64,000 bases of DNA from HGM04593 sp045634365 (GCA_045634365.1 JAZRAC010000064.1:67838-131837), one strand, 5' to 3'; positions 1-8,377 are shown, counted from the first letter of the stretch. The notes: generated from the letters alone by a model not told the origin. A program made the numbers and translations.

Positions 1-1
1 C

Positions 2-586
2 GATACATTTGTGATGGGTGAGCAATCGGGTAATTATCGCACCCGCATAGAAGGTGCAGTGATTGCAGGCGATTCAATAATATCCTACCCTGTGGGTACG
101 CAAAAGATTCTTCTCGAAGCGGGTAGCGTTGAAGGCTCTTACGCCTTTAATGCCGACGGGCTCTATCTTGCAGCTGTGTCAAACAGCAGCAACTATATGC
201 GCTCACTGGCAATGGATGCGGTTACAGCCGACGCAAGCTGGAAAATAACCATCGGCAGCGACAATGCGGCAGAGGTAAAGGCGCAGGGAAGCTACACCCG
301 CAATGTTATGCAGTACAACACAAGTTCTCCGCGTTTCTCGTGCTACACAGGCACGCAGAAGAGCGTGAAGATTTATGCAAAATCTCCAAAAACAACAATA
401 GCATCGGTCGCCGGCGATGTAAACAGCGACGGCATTGTGGATGTTTCCGATGTTACCCTCCTTGTGTCGATGGTGCTGAATACTGTGCCGGCAACGGAAA
501 AGGGTGATATTGACGGAAGCGGCACCGTGGATGTTGCCGATGTTACTGCGGTGGTTACGATAATTCTCGGAACTTACGAGGAGTAA
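2..586 (+). CDS. Dockerin type I domain protein, C-terminal part (5' end outside window)
   Basis: The frame is open to the left edge, so only the last 194 residues are visible. Near the C-terminus are two dockerin type I repeats about 30 residues apart, with the calcium-loop motifs DVNSDGIVDVSD and DIDGSGTVDVAD, each followed by a hydrophobic helix; the protein ends ten residues after the second repeat. The preceding 130 residues are Ser/Thr/Asn-rich and probably beta-stranded. The segment RNVMQYN...PRFSCYTG recalls a tail module I associate with secreted Bacteroidales proteins (from memory, not searched). Dockerins bind cohesin domains in cellulosomes; in Bacteroidales the partner is usually unknown. 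The protein is presumably exported, but its signal peptide and catalytic part, if any, lie outside the window. Confidence 0.85.
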   Translation, partial: DTFVMGEQSGNYRTRIEGAVIAGDSIISYPVGTQKILLEAGSVEGSYAFNADGLYLAAVSNSSNYMRSLAMDAVTADASWKITIGSDNAAEVKAQGSYTRNVMQYNTSSPRFSCYTGTQKSVKIYAKSPKTTIASVAGDVNSDGIVDVSDVTLLVSMVLNTVPATEKGDIDGSGTVDVADVTAVVTIILGTYEE

Positions 587-606
587 TAAATTTATAATAA
601 AATACT

Positions 607-1368
607 TTGGCTTTGAAAAAGATAATTCATCCTGAATATGTCCGCTTGGAGTCTTCTTTCGAGAAGATTATAGCCGGTGACTATACTCCCGATATTGTTT
701 TTTGCAATAAACGCAACGTCGTAGAGAAAGTGACAATTGCCGGTGAGGAGTTTGTGGTGAAACGCTACAAGCAACCACCCCTCATAAACAGAATTGCCTA
801 CTGTCTTTTCCGTAAGTCAAAGGCTCGTCGGGCCTATGAATATGCTATTGAATTGCTGGAACGCGGGGTAGACACTCCCTTCCCTGTTGCCTATTATGAG
901 TCCTATAAGAAGGGCCTTTTCGATTATGGGGTGTTTATTTCAAAGTATGTGCCGTATCAACTGTTCGAGAATGTGTACGACGAATCGGTGCCTGCCGACG
1001 AGAGAGCCGCAATTCTCGAAGGCTTTGTCGATTTTATGCTCTCTGTTCACAAAAAGGGGATAAAGCCTATGGATATGAACGGTGGCAACATTTTCTATCA
1101 TAAGGGTGAGGAGAGTGGGGAGTATCGCTATGCTCTCACCGACATTAATCGTATGCAGTTTGATGTTTCTCCCGGCTTTCACGAAATGGTATTCTCTTTC
1201 GAGCAGTGCTTTGCCGAACTTGATAAATTGCTGGACCTTGCCCGCATTTACGGGAGAAAGGTGGGCATAGATACAATGGTGGTGCTTTATTATATTTTAT
1301 CGAACCGTATGAAGAGGGTGAAGAGAATTCATTTGAGAATGAGAATGGCTAACAAGAAGCCAAAATAG
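607..1368 (+). CDS. Lipopolysaccharide core kinase-like protein (InaA/WaaP/Kdo-kinase superfamily)
   Basis: A 253-residue protein with the layout of small protein-kinase-fold sugar kinases. A VVK lysine near residue 52 fits the ATP-binding lysine. The catalytic-loop equivalent is KPMDMNGGNIFYH (about 153-165) with D156 and N161, and the metal-binding Asp of the DFG position is in LTDINRM (D179). The family phosphorylates heptose or Kdo of the LPS inner core on the cytoplasmic side of the inner membrane; the exact acceptor here is inferred. There is no in-frame ATG near the 5' end: a stop codon lies at 598-600, and the first usable codons are TTG at 607 and 613, so a TTG start is likely. It ends just before a strong bidirectional terminator. 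Confidence 0.75.
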   Translation: MALKKIIHPEYVRLESSFEKIIAGDYTPDIVFCNKRNVVEKVTIAGEEFVVKRYKQPPLINRIAYCLFRKSKARRAYEYAIELLERGVDTPFPVAYYESYKKGLFDYGVFISKYVPYQLFENVYDESVPADERAAILEGFVDFMLSVHKKGIKPMDMNGGNIFYHKGEESGEYRYALTDINRMQFDVSPGFHEMVFSFEQCFAELDKLLDLARIYGRKVGIDTMVVLYYILSNRMKRVKRIHLRMRMANKKPK

Positions 1369-1384
1369 GATTGCAATGTTTCAT

Positions 1385-1429
1385 AAAAAACAAATTAGGA
1401 GTCCACAAATGACTCCTAATTTGTTTTTT
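1385..1429. terminator. Bidirectional intrinsic terminator between convergent genes
   Basis: A perfect 19-bp stem (1385-1403 with 1411-1429) encloses the 7-base loop CACAAAT. The left arm starts with six A and the right arm ends with six T, so each strand gives a hairpin followed by a U-run. It ends the kinase gene on the left and the reverse operon on the right; its last bases overlap the stop codon (1428-1430) of the phosphoesterase gene. Confidence 0.9.
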
Positions 1430-1916
1430 ATGAGAGTTCTATTACCTCTAAATCCTTGAATTTGCAGCCGTCGATTGTGAATTTAACAAGAGTGCGCACC
1501 TGCTGCCACCCCTGCCTGCCTGCTGCTCCGGGGTTTATGTGCAGGCAATTTATGAGTTTGTCGTATTCTATTTTAAGAATGTGCGAGTGCCCCGAAATAA
1601 ACAGTTGCGGCTGCTCTTTGTAGATTGTGGCGCGTATGGAGGCGTCGTATCGGCCCGGGTAGCCACCAATGTGTTTCATAAGCACATTGCAATCCTCTAT
1701 TTTGAATCGTGCAATCTCTTTGAAACGGAACCGTACGTCGGCACCGTCGATATTGCCACACACGGCTCTCACGGGGCAATGAGCCTCCAACTGCTCTATT
1801 ATGCGCATTGAGCCAATGTCGCCGGCGTGCCATATTTCGTCGCAGTCGTTGAAGTGAATGAGATATTTGTCGTCCCACCAACTATGTGTGTCGCTCAAAA
1901 GCCCTATTCTAATCAT
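1428..1916 (-). CDS. YfcE/MJ0936-family metallophosphoesterase
   Basis: A 162-residue calcineurin-like phosphoesterase of the compact YfcE type. The metal ligands are all visible: D9 and H11 (LLSDTH), D33 (HAGDIGS), N55 (GNIDG), H82, and H110 with H112 (SGHSH). Family members hydrolyse phosphodiesters with Mn or similar metals; the natural substrate is usually not known. The start at 1916 is chosen because the ATG overlaps the TGA of the upstream cytidylate-kinase-like gene as ATGA, and because the family normally begins right at this beta strand (MIRIGLLSDTH). A longer reading frame of 26 more residues exists but has no family support. It is the last gene of a three-gene reverse operon. Confidence 0.88.
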   Translation of the reverse strand: MIRIGLLSDTHSWWDDKYLIHFNDCDEIWHAGDIGSMRIIEQLEAHCPVRAVCGNIDGADVRFRFKEIARFKIEDCNVLMKHIGGYPGRYDASIRATIYKEQPQLFISGHSHILKIEYDKLINCLHINPGAAGRQGWQQVRTLVKFTIDGCKFKDLEVIELS

Positions 1917-2533
1917 AGCCCGAAGCGTGCTTTTATGAAGCTGTGCAGAAAATCGACAGTGTTGTCTATGCCCATAAGCGAGGAGTTTACGCACAGATGA
2001 TAGCTCTGTGCCTCGCCCCAGTGGGTGGTTGCATAGTAGTCGTGGTAGGCGCGACGTTTTTTGTCGCCCTTTTCAATAAGCTCTTTTGCCTTCTCCTCGC
2101 TAATCATCTCCTTTTTGGCAATGCGTTTGATGCGCTCCTCGCTGTCGGCGGTGATGAAGATGCTTATCATATTGGGGTTGTCGCGCAGCACATATTCGGC
2201 GCAACGGCCGATTATTATGCAGGCCTCTTTCTCGGCAATTTCGCGTATAGCCTCGCTCTGTATCAGGAATAGTTGGTCGCTCTCCATACAACTGCCTCCC
2301 GAGAGGAATCCCGACAGTGAGCCGTGTATGCTGAACAGGTTGCCGAACATACTGTTCGACTCCTTTTCATCGGCATTTTCGAAGGCTGTCGTGTCGAGCC
2401 CGCTCTCCTTTGCTGCTACCTCCAAGAGCTTCTTGTCGTAGATGGGTATGTGCAGACGCTCGGCAAGCTTTTCGGCAATTTCCTTTCCGCCGCTGCCCAA
2501 TTGTCGTCCTATTGAGATTACGAATTTCTGCAT
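1913..2533 (-). CDS. Cytidylate kinase-like protein (Cytidylate_kin2 family)
   Basis: 206 residues. The N-terminus MQKFVISIGRQLGSGG carries the modified P-loop of the Cytidylate_kin2 group (GRQLGSGGKEIAEKLA, about residues 9-22) rather than the classical GxxxxGK[ST]. An internal segment ACIIIGRCAEYVLRDNPN and the Arg/Lys-rich region around residues 130-165 fit the lid and substrate regions of this group. The family is annotated as nucleoside-monophosphate-kinase-like; substrate specificity is not well established, so a role in CMP phosphorylation is an inference. It lies 30 bases downstream of the MATE gene and overlaps the phosphoesterase by 4 bases. Confidence 0.8.
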   Translation of the reverse strand: MQKFVISIGRQLGSGGKEIAEKLAERLHIPIYDKKLLEVAAKESGLDTTAFENADEKESNSMFGNLFSIHGSLSGFLSGGSCMESDQLFLIQSEAIREIAEKEACIIIGRCAEYVLRDNPNMISIFITADSEERIKRIAKKEMISEEKAKELIEKGDKKRRAYHDYYATTHWGEAQSYHLCVNSSLMGIDNTVDFLHSFIKARFGL

Positions 2534-2563
2534 ATATTTTATGGTGTTTAATAAGTTGCGATA

Positions 2564-3943
2564 TTATTTGCCGGCCTTTTCGCGGCTCCATCTGTTGAAT
2601 TGTCTTTTTAGTATTATTATGGTGAGCATTGCTGCCACAAAGTCGGATATTGGCATACTGAACCACACTCCATTCTCCCCGTAGAAGAGTGGCAGGGTGA
2701 TAAGCAGGGGAATTAAGAAGAGTATCTGGCGGGTGAGGGAGAGGAAGATGGACTTTTTCACCATTCCTATACTCTGGAAGAAGTTTGTTGTAACCATCTG
2801 GAAACCTATCAGGGGCATTACAAGCGACATTGTTCTCATAGCCATTGATGCGTTGGCAATAAGAGTAGTGTCGGTGGTGAAGGCTCTGGCAATCTGTTCC
2901 GGTACAAATTCGTTTAGTGTAAAGCCGATAATCATAACAACCGTTGCGCAGATGCAGGTGAGCTTGAATGCGGCCTCAACCCTCTCCTGTTGCTTGGCTC
3001 CGAAATTATATCCCACAATGGGTTGCATTCCCTGTGTGAGGCCAAGCACAATCATCACGAAAATGAAGGCCACACGGTTGGCAATTCCGTAGGAGGCAAT
3101 GGCAATATCGCCGTCGGCACCATAGGTGCGCAACCCTTTGTTCACTATTATAACCACCATACAGGCTGCTGCATTTATGAAGAAGGGCGACATTCCTATT
3201 CCCAGAATTGCCTTTACAATATCGGCTTTCAGCTTGTAAATGCCACGTTGCAGATGCAGAAGTTCGTCGGGGTTGCTCAACAGGCGTATCTGCCACACAA
3301 GGGTGGTGCATTGTGCAATAATGGTTGCGAGTGCCGCTCCCTTTATGCCCCAGTGCAGTACATAGATGAATATCGGGGCGAGTATAATGTTGTTTATCAC
3401 GGTGATTATGGTAGCGGTCATTGCCTGACGCGGGTGCCCCGATGCTCGCAACGCTGCGTTAATTCCAAAATAGAGGTGTGTGATTATGTTGCCATACAGA
3501 ATAACTTTCATAAAATCTCGGGCGTAGGGCAGTGTAGCCTCGCTCGCTCCGAAGAAATATAGAATTTGGTCGAGGAATAGTAACGAAACGGAGGCAAACA
3601 GGGTGCCGACAATAATGTTGAGTGTTACAATATTACCCAATATCAATTTAGCCGAATTATAATCCCTTTGCCCTAATTTTACCGACAACTGTGTGGCTCC
3701 TCCAAGCCCTACCATTGCACCGAATGCTGCCGACAGGTTCATAAACGGGAAGGTGGTTGCAAGCCCCGAGATTGCGAGGGCTCCCACTCCCTGCCCTATG
3801 AATATGCTGTCAATCATATTGTAGAGCGAGGCGGCTGTTTGGGCTATAATAGCCGGCACAGCATATTGCACGAGCAGTTTACTTATTTTCTGGGTCCCAA
3901 GCTCGGCAGGAACCTTCTTGGTGTTAGAACCGTTGGTTGCCAT
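2564..3943 (-). CDS. MATE family efflux transporter
   Basis: 459 residues with about twelve hydrophobic membrane segments in two related halves, starting with QYAVPAIIAQTAASLYNMIDSIFIGQGVGA, the typical first helix of the NorM/DinF-type MATE families. These are inner-membrane Na+ or H+ antiporters that export cationic drugs or metabolites; the substrate cannot be told from sequence. It is the first gene of a reverse operon with the cytidylate-kinase-like and phosphoesterase genes, transcribed from a promoter facing the mnmA promoter. The C-terminus is Lys/Arg-rich (NRWSREKAGK), as expected for a cytoplasmic tail. Confidence 0.93.
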   Translation of the reverse strand: MATNGSNTKKVPAELGTQKISKLLVQYAVPAIIAQTAASLYNMIDSIFIGQGVGALAISGLATTFPFMNLSAAFGAMVGLGGATQLSVKLGQRDYNSAKLILGNIVTLNIIVGTLFASVSLLFLDQILYFFGASEATLPYARDFMKVILYGNIITHLYFGINAALRASGHPRQAMTATIITVINNIILAPIFIYVLHWGIKGAALATIIAQCTTLVWQIRLLSNPDELLHLQRGIYKLKADIVKAILGIGMSPFFINAAACMVVIIVNKGLRTYGADGDIAIASYGIANRVAFIFVMIVLGLTQGMQPIVGYNFGAKQQERVEAAFKLTCICATVVMIIGFTLNEFVPEQIARAFTTDTTLIANASMAMRTMSLVMPLIGFQMVTTNFFQSIGMVKKSIFLSLTRQILFLIPLLITLPLFYGENGVWFSMPISDFVAAMLTIIILKRQFNRWSREKAGK

Positions 3944-3989
3944 ATATTGAATTGTGATTATTTATTGAGTATAATTATAAATTTCGAAG

Positions 3990-3997
3990 CAAATGTA
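3990..3997 (-). promoter_or_regulatory. -7 box for the MATE operon
   Basis: On the minus strand TACATTTG matches the Bacteroidota -7 consensus TAnnTTTG, 46 bases before the MATE start. No clear TTTG -33 box is seen 19-21 bases upstream, so support is the -7 match and position only. Confidence 0.5.
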
Positions 3998-4008
3998 CTA
4001 AAAATATT

Positions 4009-4034
4009 TATCTTTGCGGTGAATTGCGAGGATA
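4009..4034 (+). promoter_or_regulatory. -7 box within an inverted repeat, mnmA promoter
   Basis: TATCTTTG (4009-4016) is a perfect -7 box. It is also the left arm of an imperfect inverted repeat running to 4034 (right arm GCGAGGATA), which could pair over about 12 bp in RNA if G-U pairs are allowed. The following 48 bases are an untranslated leader ending at the mnmA ATG. A closely similar element precedes ilvE at 6604. Confidence 0.65.
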
Positions 4035-4081
4035 TACTGCGAAATTTAAGAATAGAGGTCGTTTAAATAATAAAAAATATT

Positions 4082-5170
4082 ATGGCTGTTGACGAAAAAT
4101 GTGTGTTGGTGGGTATGAGCGGCGGTATTGATAGTACCGCTGTGTGCAGCCTTTTGCTCGAACAGGGTTACCGCGTCTTTGGGGTGACGCTTGTCACTTG
4201 CGATGCTTCGTTGAAGGCGGTTGAGGATGCGGTGGAGCTTGCAGCCCGTTTGGGCATTCCTCACTATGTTGCCGATGTTCGCGACAAATTTCGCATTAAG
4301 GTGGTGCAACCTTTTGTCGACGCCTATTTGCAGGGGCGCACTCCCAATCCCTGTGTAAACTGCAATCCCGAAATAAAATTCCGCACGCTCGAAGAGTGGG
4401 CCGACAAACTCGGGTGCAAATATATAGCCACAGGGCACTATGTGAGGCTGAAAACCATCGATGAAAAGGTGTATATTTGCACGGGTGACGACGACAGGAA
4501 AGACCAAAGCTATTTCCTATGGAGGCTCACGCAACAGCAGTTGCGGCGTGTGCTCTTCCCTTTGGGCGATTGGGAAAAAAAGAGTGTGCTCGATTATCTT
4601 AATGAGCATAATTTGGAGAAGGCTGCCGAGGGTGGTGAGAGTATGGAAATTTGCTTCATTCCCGGCGATTATCGCGACTTTTTGCGTTCAGAGGTGCCCG
4701 AAATTGATACCCGCTTCGGTGGAGGGGCTTTTGTCGACAGTGAGGGGCGTGTGCTTGGCAAACATTGCGGCTATCCATTCTACACGATAGGGCAGCGCAA
4801 GGGGCTGGGCGTAGCACTCGGTTATCCTGCCTATGTGTTGAAGATAAATGCGGCAAAAAACACGGTGATGCTTAGCTGTGAGGAGCAGTTGCACACAGAA
4901 TATATGCTTGTGGAGGCCCCACAGTGGGTCGACGGCGTGCCTGCAAAAAATATCCGAGTGCGTGTGCGCCATCGTAGCAAGCCTGTTCTTTGCGAGCCGC
5001 CCGTGCAGGTGGCCGAGGGGCTTTTCCTTGTGCACTTTCTCGAAGATGTGTCGGCGGTGACTCCGGGGCAGTCGGCTGTTTTTTATGATGGGAATATGGT
5101 GGTTGGCGGTGCTTTTATAGCCTCGCAACGTGGTATTAACCAATGGATAGGGAATTATGAACGAGAATGA
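4082..5170 (+). CDS. mnmA: tRNA-specific 2-thiouridylase MnmA
   Basis: 362 residues. It catalyses ATP-dependent thiolation of U34 in the tRNAs for Lys, Glu and Gln. The PP-loop SGGIDS (13-18) binds ATP. The catalytic pair is C91 (TPNPCVNCN) and C191 (MEICFIP), the latter in place of the more usual DVCFIP; both cysteines needed for the persulfide/disulfide chemistry are present. Other family marks are CKYIATGHY, DRKDQSYFLW and GQRKGLGVA. Bacteroidales often have two MnmA-like paralogues; which one this is cannot be told here. The gene overlaps xseA by 14 bases and heads the mnmA-xseA-xseB operon. Confidence 0.95.
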   Translation: MAVDEKCVLVGMSGGIDSTAVCSLLLEQGYRVFGVTLVTCDASLKAVEDAVELAARLGIPHYVADVRDKFRIKVVQPFVDAYLQGRTPNPCVNCNPEIKFRTLEEWADKLGCKYIATGHYVRLKTIDEKVYICTGDDDRKDQSYFLWRLTQQQLRRVLFPLGDWEKKSVLDYLNEHNLEKAAEGGESMEICFIPGDYRDFLRSEVPEIDTRFGGGAFVDSEGRVLGKHCGYPFYTIGQRKGLGVALGYPAYVLKINAAKNTVMLSCEEQLHTEYMLVEAPQWVDGVPAKNIRVRVRHRSKPVLCEPPVQVAEGLFLVHFLEDVSAVTPGQSAVFYDGNMVVGGAFIASQRGINQWIGNYERE

Positions 5171-6350
5171 ACCTTTGTCGCTCTATTCGCTTAACAACCT
5201 TGTGCGTGCGACGCTTGCGCAGGGGTTGCCCTCGGCCTATTGGGTGGTGGGGGAATTGAGCGAGGTGCGCGAAACGCAGGCGGGCCACTGCTATGTGGAG
5301 CTTGTGGAACGCGACGAGGCTACGCAGGAGATGCGGGCAAAGGCTCGTGGTACAATATGGTCGCGAATTTACTCACTCTTGAAGGGCTATTTCTTGGAGC
5401 AGACGGGCGAGCGTTTCTCTGTGGGGCTGAAAGTTATGCTCAAAGTTACGGTGGTGTTCCACGAACTGTATGGTTTTTCGCTCGATATTTGTGATATTGA
5501 GCCGGCCTACACTTTGGGTGATATTGCACGGCGCAAGCAGGCGATACTCAATCGTTTGAAGGCCGAAGGGGTGATAAACCTCAATAAAGAGCTTCCCTTT
5601 CCTGTGCTTCCGCAGCGCATTGCCGTTATTTCCTCGTCGTTTGCTGCGGGGTATGGCGATTTTTGCGACCAACTGCTGAATAATCCCTACGGCTTTGCTT
5701 TTTACCCCTGCCTCTTTGCCGCGCCTATGCAGGGTAACAAGGTGGAGCAGGGTGTAATATCGGCGTTGAACAGAATAGCCGAGAATATAGACTTTTGGGA
5801 TGTGGTGGTGATTATACGTGGCGGTGGTGCAACGAGTGATTTAAGCTGTTTCGATACATACGATCTTGCCAATAATTGTGCGCAGTTTCCTTTGCCCGTA
5901 ATAACAGGCATTGGGCATCAGCGCGACGATACTCTTGTGGATGCTGTGGCGCACACTCGCGCAAAGACACCCACGGCTGCCGCCGAAATGCTTGTGCACG
6001 CTTTTGCGGCGCAGGCGGTCACTGTAAATGATATTGGCACACGTTTGAGCGGTGCCGCGCACAATATATTGGAGGTGCATCGTCGACAGCTTGCGGTTGC
6101 GTTGCAACGTTTGCCTGTGTGCACGGCTCTTTACTTGCAGCAACAGGCCCATAAGCTCGATTTATGGGAACAGAAGGCGGCCTTGGCCTCTCCCGAGCGT
6201 CTGCTTGCTCTCGGCTATGGGATTATGCGTGTGAATGGTAAGGCGGTGCGCTCCATCGACGATATTGAGGAGGGGGCGCAGGTTGTGACAACCGTTGCCG
6301 GAGGTAGTTTTATAAGTGTTGTCAAAAATAAGAAAAAAGATAATGAGTAA
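5157..6350 (+). CDS. xseA: Exodeoxyribonuclease VII large subunit
   Basis: 397 residues, the usual length for XseA in this phylum. The N-terminal OB-fold (SLYSLNNLVRATLAQGLPSAYWVVGELSEV, about 7-36) binds single-stranded DNA. The catalytic core includes PQRIAVISSSFAAGYGDF, VVIIRGGGATSDLSCFDTYDLA and GIGHQRDDTLVDAVAHTRAKTPTAAAE. A helical region follows to the C-terminus. With XseB it forms exonuclease VII, which degrades single-stranded DNA from both ends. The ATG at 5157 overlaps the end of mnmA by 14 bases, and the gene's last 8 bases overlap the start of xseB, so expression of the two subunits is probably translationally coupled. Confidence 0.95.
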   Translation: MNENEPLSLYSLNNLVRATLAQGLPSAYWVVGELSEVRETQAGHCYVELVERDEATQEMRAKARGTIWSRIYSLLKGYFLEQTGERFSVGLKVMLKVTVVFHELYGFSLDICDIEPAYTLGDIARRKQAILNRLKAEGVINLNKELPFPVLPQRIAVISSSFAAGYGDFCDQLLNNPYGFAFYPCLFAAPMQGNKVEQGVISALNRIAENIDFWDVVVIIRGGGATSDLSCFDTYDLANNCAQFPLPVITGIGHQRDDTLVDAVAHTRAKTPTAAAEMLVHAFAAQAVTVNDIGTRLSGAAHNILEVHRRQLAVALQRLPVCTALYLQQQAHKLDLWEQKAALASPERLLALGYGIMRVNGKAVRSIDDIEEGAQVVTTVAGGSFISVVKNKKKDNE

Positions 6351-6564
6351 GAGTGTTTCTATGAGTTACGCCCGAGCAATGGAGCGCCTTCAATCTATAA
6401 TGGAGGAGATAGAGAGCGGGGCGGTGGATGTCGATAAATTGTCGGAATTGCTGAAAGAGGCCGATGAATTGGTGAATTTCTGTCGCGAAAAGCTGTACAG
6501 GGTCGATGAGGAGGTGAAGGCTATATTGCAACGTATGAGCGACGAATTGCCGGCCGAGGAGTAA
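6343..6564 (+). CDS. xseB: Exodeoxyribonuclease VII small subunit
   Basis: 73 residues, helical, with the family pattern YARAMERLQSIMEEIESGAVDVDKLSELLKEADELVNFCREKL. Several XseB chains wrap the helical C-terminal part of XseA. The ATG at 6343 lies inside the last codons of xseA (ATGAGTAA overlap); an earlier TTG in the frame is unlikely because it would give a tail encoded entirely inside xseA. The C-terminus is acidic (SDELPAEE). Confidence 0.92.
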   Translation: MSKSVSMSYARAMERLQSIMEEIESGAVDVDKLSELLKEADELVNFCREKLYRVDEEVKAILQRMSDELPAEE

Positions 6565-6603
6565 AAAATCGCGCGCCTGCGAGATTATTTTATCAAATAT
6601 GAT

Positions 6604-6629
6604 TATCTTTGCGGTTAACTGCGAAGATA
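6604..6629 (+). promoter_or_regulatory. -7 box within a palindrome, ilvE promoter
   Basis: TATCTTTG (6604-6611) is a perfect -7 box and the left part of a 26-base dyad ending in GCGAAGATA. In RNA all 13 positions could pair, counting G-U pairs. The DNA contains a near-symmetric pair of -7 boxes facing each other. The first 31 bases are 27/31 identical to the mnmA promoter element at 4009. The leader to the ilvE ATG is about 100 bases. Confidence 0.6.
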
Positions 6630-6722
6630 TATTGTACTTTCTGCGCAGAATGCTTAAAAGCGTGTTTGTGTGTATCGGGCAGTTGCTTTTCTTGTTGAAT
6701 GTGAAAAATAAAAATTATAAAG

Positions 6723-7745
6723 ATGAAAAATTTGGATTGGGCCAATATAGGCTTTGGTTACAGAAAAACCGACTACAATGTGCGTTGCTATTATCGCGAC
6801 GGTGCATGGGGCGAAATTGAGGTAAGCTCTTCGGAGCATATAAATATGCACATGGCGGCAACCTGTCTGCATTATGGACAGGAGGCGTTTGAGGGGCTTA
6901 AAGCCTTTCGCGGCAAGGATGGCAAGGTGAGAATTTTCCGCCTCGAAGCTAATGCCGAGCGTTTGCAGAGTACTTGCGATGGTATTCTGATGCCTCACGT
7001 GAGTGTGGAATTGTTCCGCAAAATGGTTGCAAAGGTTGTGGAGCTGAACAAAGATTATATTCCCCCTTACGAGAGTGGAGCTTCGCTCTACATTCGTCCC
7101 CTGCTCATAGGCACAAGCGCGCAGGTGGGTGTTCACCCCGCATCGGAGTATCTGTTCATAATATTTGTGACTCCTGTAGGCCCATACTTCAAAGGGGGCT
7201 TCTCCACCAACCCCTATGTGATTATTCGCGAGTATGACCGCTCGGCTCCTCTCGGAACAGGAAAATATAAGGTGGGCGGTAACTATGCTGCCAGTCTCCG
7301 TGCCAACAAATTGGCTCACGACTTAGGCTATTCTTGCGAATTTTACCTTGATGCAAAGGAGAAAAAATATATCGACGAGTGTGGCGCCGCCAACTTTATA
7401 GGTATAAAGGATAATACATACGTTACGCCCCTTTCAACATCTATTCTCCCGTCGATTACCAACCGCAGCCTGCAACAGATTGCAAAGGATATGGGTATGA
7501 AGATTGAGGTGCGTCCCGTTCCCGAGGATGAACTTCCCACATTCGAGGAGGCCGGCGCTTGTGGCACGGCGGCCGTTATTTCGCCCATAGAGCGTATAGA
7601 CGACCTTGAAACAGGCAAGTCCTATGTATTCTCAAAGGATGGTAAGCCCGGCCCTGTGTGTACAAAATTGTATGAACGTCTGCGTGCCATACAGTATGGC
7701 GACGAGCCTGATGTTTATGGTTGGGTAACGGTTCTTGATATTTAA
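6723..7745 (+). CDS. ilvE: Branched-chain amino acid aminotransferase
   Basis: 340 residues, PLP fold type IV. It interconverts Leu, Ile and Val with their 2-oxo acids using 2-oxoglutarate. The motif GTGKYKVGGNYAASL places the PLP lysine at K183. Other family marks are LHYGQEAFEGLKAFRG, YIRPLLIGT and the cofactor-phosphate segment around ECGAANFIGI. The length and sequence style match the eukaryote-like BCAT2 subgroup common in Bacteroidales. It has its own promoter and long leader and is followed after 18 bases by the DUF975 gene, which may be read from the same transcript. Confidence 0.95.
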   Translation: MKNLDWANIGFGYRKTDYNVRCYYRDGAWGEIEVSSSEHINMHMAATCLHYGQEAFEGLKAFRGKDGKVRIFRLEANAERLQSTCDGILMPHVSVELFRKMVAKVVELNKDYIPPYESGASLYIRPLLIGTSAQVGVHPASEYLFIIFVTPVGPYFKGGFSTNPYVIIREYDRSAPLGTGKYKVGGNYAASLRANKLAHDLGYSCEFYLDAKEKKYIDECGAANFIGIKDNTYVTPLSTSILPSITNRSLQQIAKDMGMKIEVRPVPEDELPTFEEAGACGTAAVISPIERIDDLETGKSYVFSKDGKPGPVCTKLYERLRAIQYGDEPDVYGWVTVLDI

Positions 7746-7763
7746 TTTTAATCGTTTACTAAT

Positions 7764-8372
7764 ATGAAAAGTGCAAAAGAATTTAAGGCTGCCGCCCGTG
7801 AGCAACTTTGTGGAAAGTGGTCGCAAGCGGCCCTCTTCACGCTGGGCTATTTGGCATTGGCAGTCGTAATATCAATGTTGGAGGCCTCTTTTTGGAACCA
7901 TTCGATAATAACAACCATTGTCATAATCCCTGCGAGTTTCTCATACGTAACTGCCTTTTTGGAGGATAAACGCACCGGTGCGGGCTTCAATATTGCATCG
8001 TTGTTTGCCGGATATAACGATTGTTTACGCATTGTGGGCACATATTTGCTGACTTATGTATACATATTCCTTTGGATACTGTTGTTCATTATTCCGGGTA
8101 TAATAAAGTCTATCTCCTATTCACAGGTGTTCTTTATACTGAAAGACAATCCCGAACTATCGTACAATGCAGCGATAGAGCGCAGTATGGCAATGATGGA
8201 TGGCCATAAATTGCGATATTTTTGGCTCGGGCTCACATTCATCGGCTGGATTATTCTTGGTACTATAACATTTGGTATTGCATATTTCTGGGTGCTTCCT
8301 TATATGACTGCTGCGATGGCCGATTTTTATGAGGAGGTTAAAAAAGAGTATGAAAATAAAACTGCTAAATAA
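7764..8372 (+). CDS. DUF975 family integral membrane protein
   Basis: 202 residues starting with the family signature KSAKEFKAAAREQLCGKWSQAALFTLGYL, followed by about five hydrophobic segments including TYLLTYVYIFLWILLFIIPGIIKSISYSQVFFILKDNPELSYNAAIERSMAMMDGHKLRYF in pieces; the Pro-Gly kink IIPGI and the Asp-Asn-Pro loop are the conserved part of the family. It is an inner-membrane protein of unknown function. It sits between ilvE and trmB with short gaps (18 and 5 bases), which suggests co-transcription but not a shared role. Confidence 0.88.
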   Translation: MKSAKEFKAAAREQLCGKWSQAALFTLGYLALAVVISMLEASFWNHSIITTIVIIPASFSYVTAFLEDKRTGAGFNIASLFAGYNDCLRIVGTYLLTYVYIFLWILLFIIPGIIKSISYSQVFFILKDNPELSYNAAIERSMAMMDGHKLRYFWLGLTFIGWIILGTITFGIAYFWVLPYMTAAMADFYEEVKKEYENKTAK

Positions 8373-8377
8373 AAATT

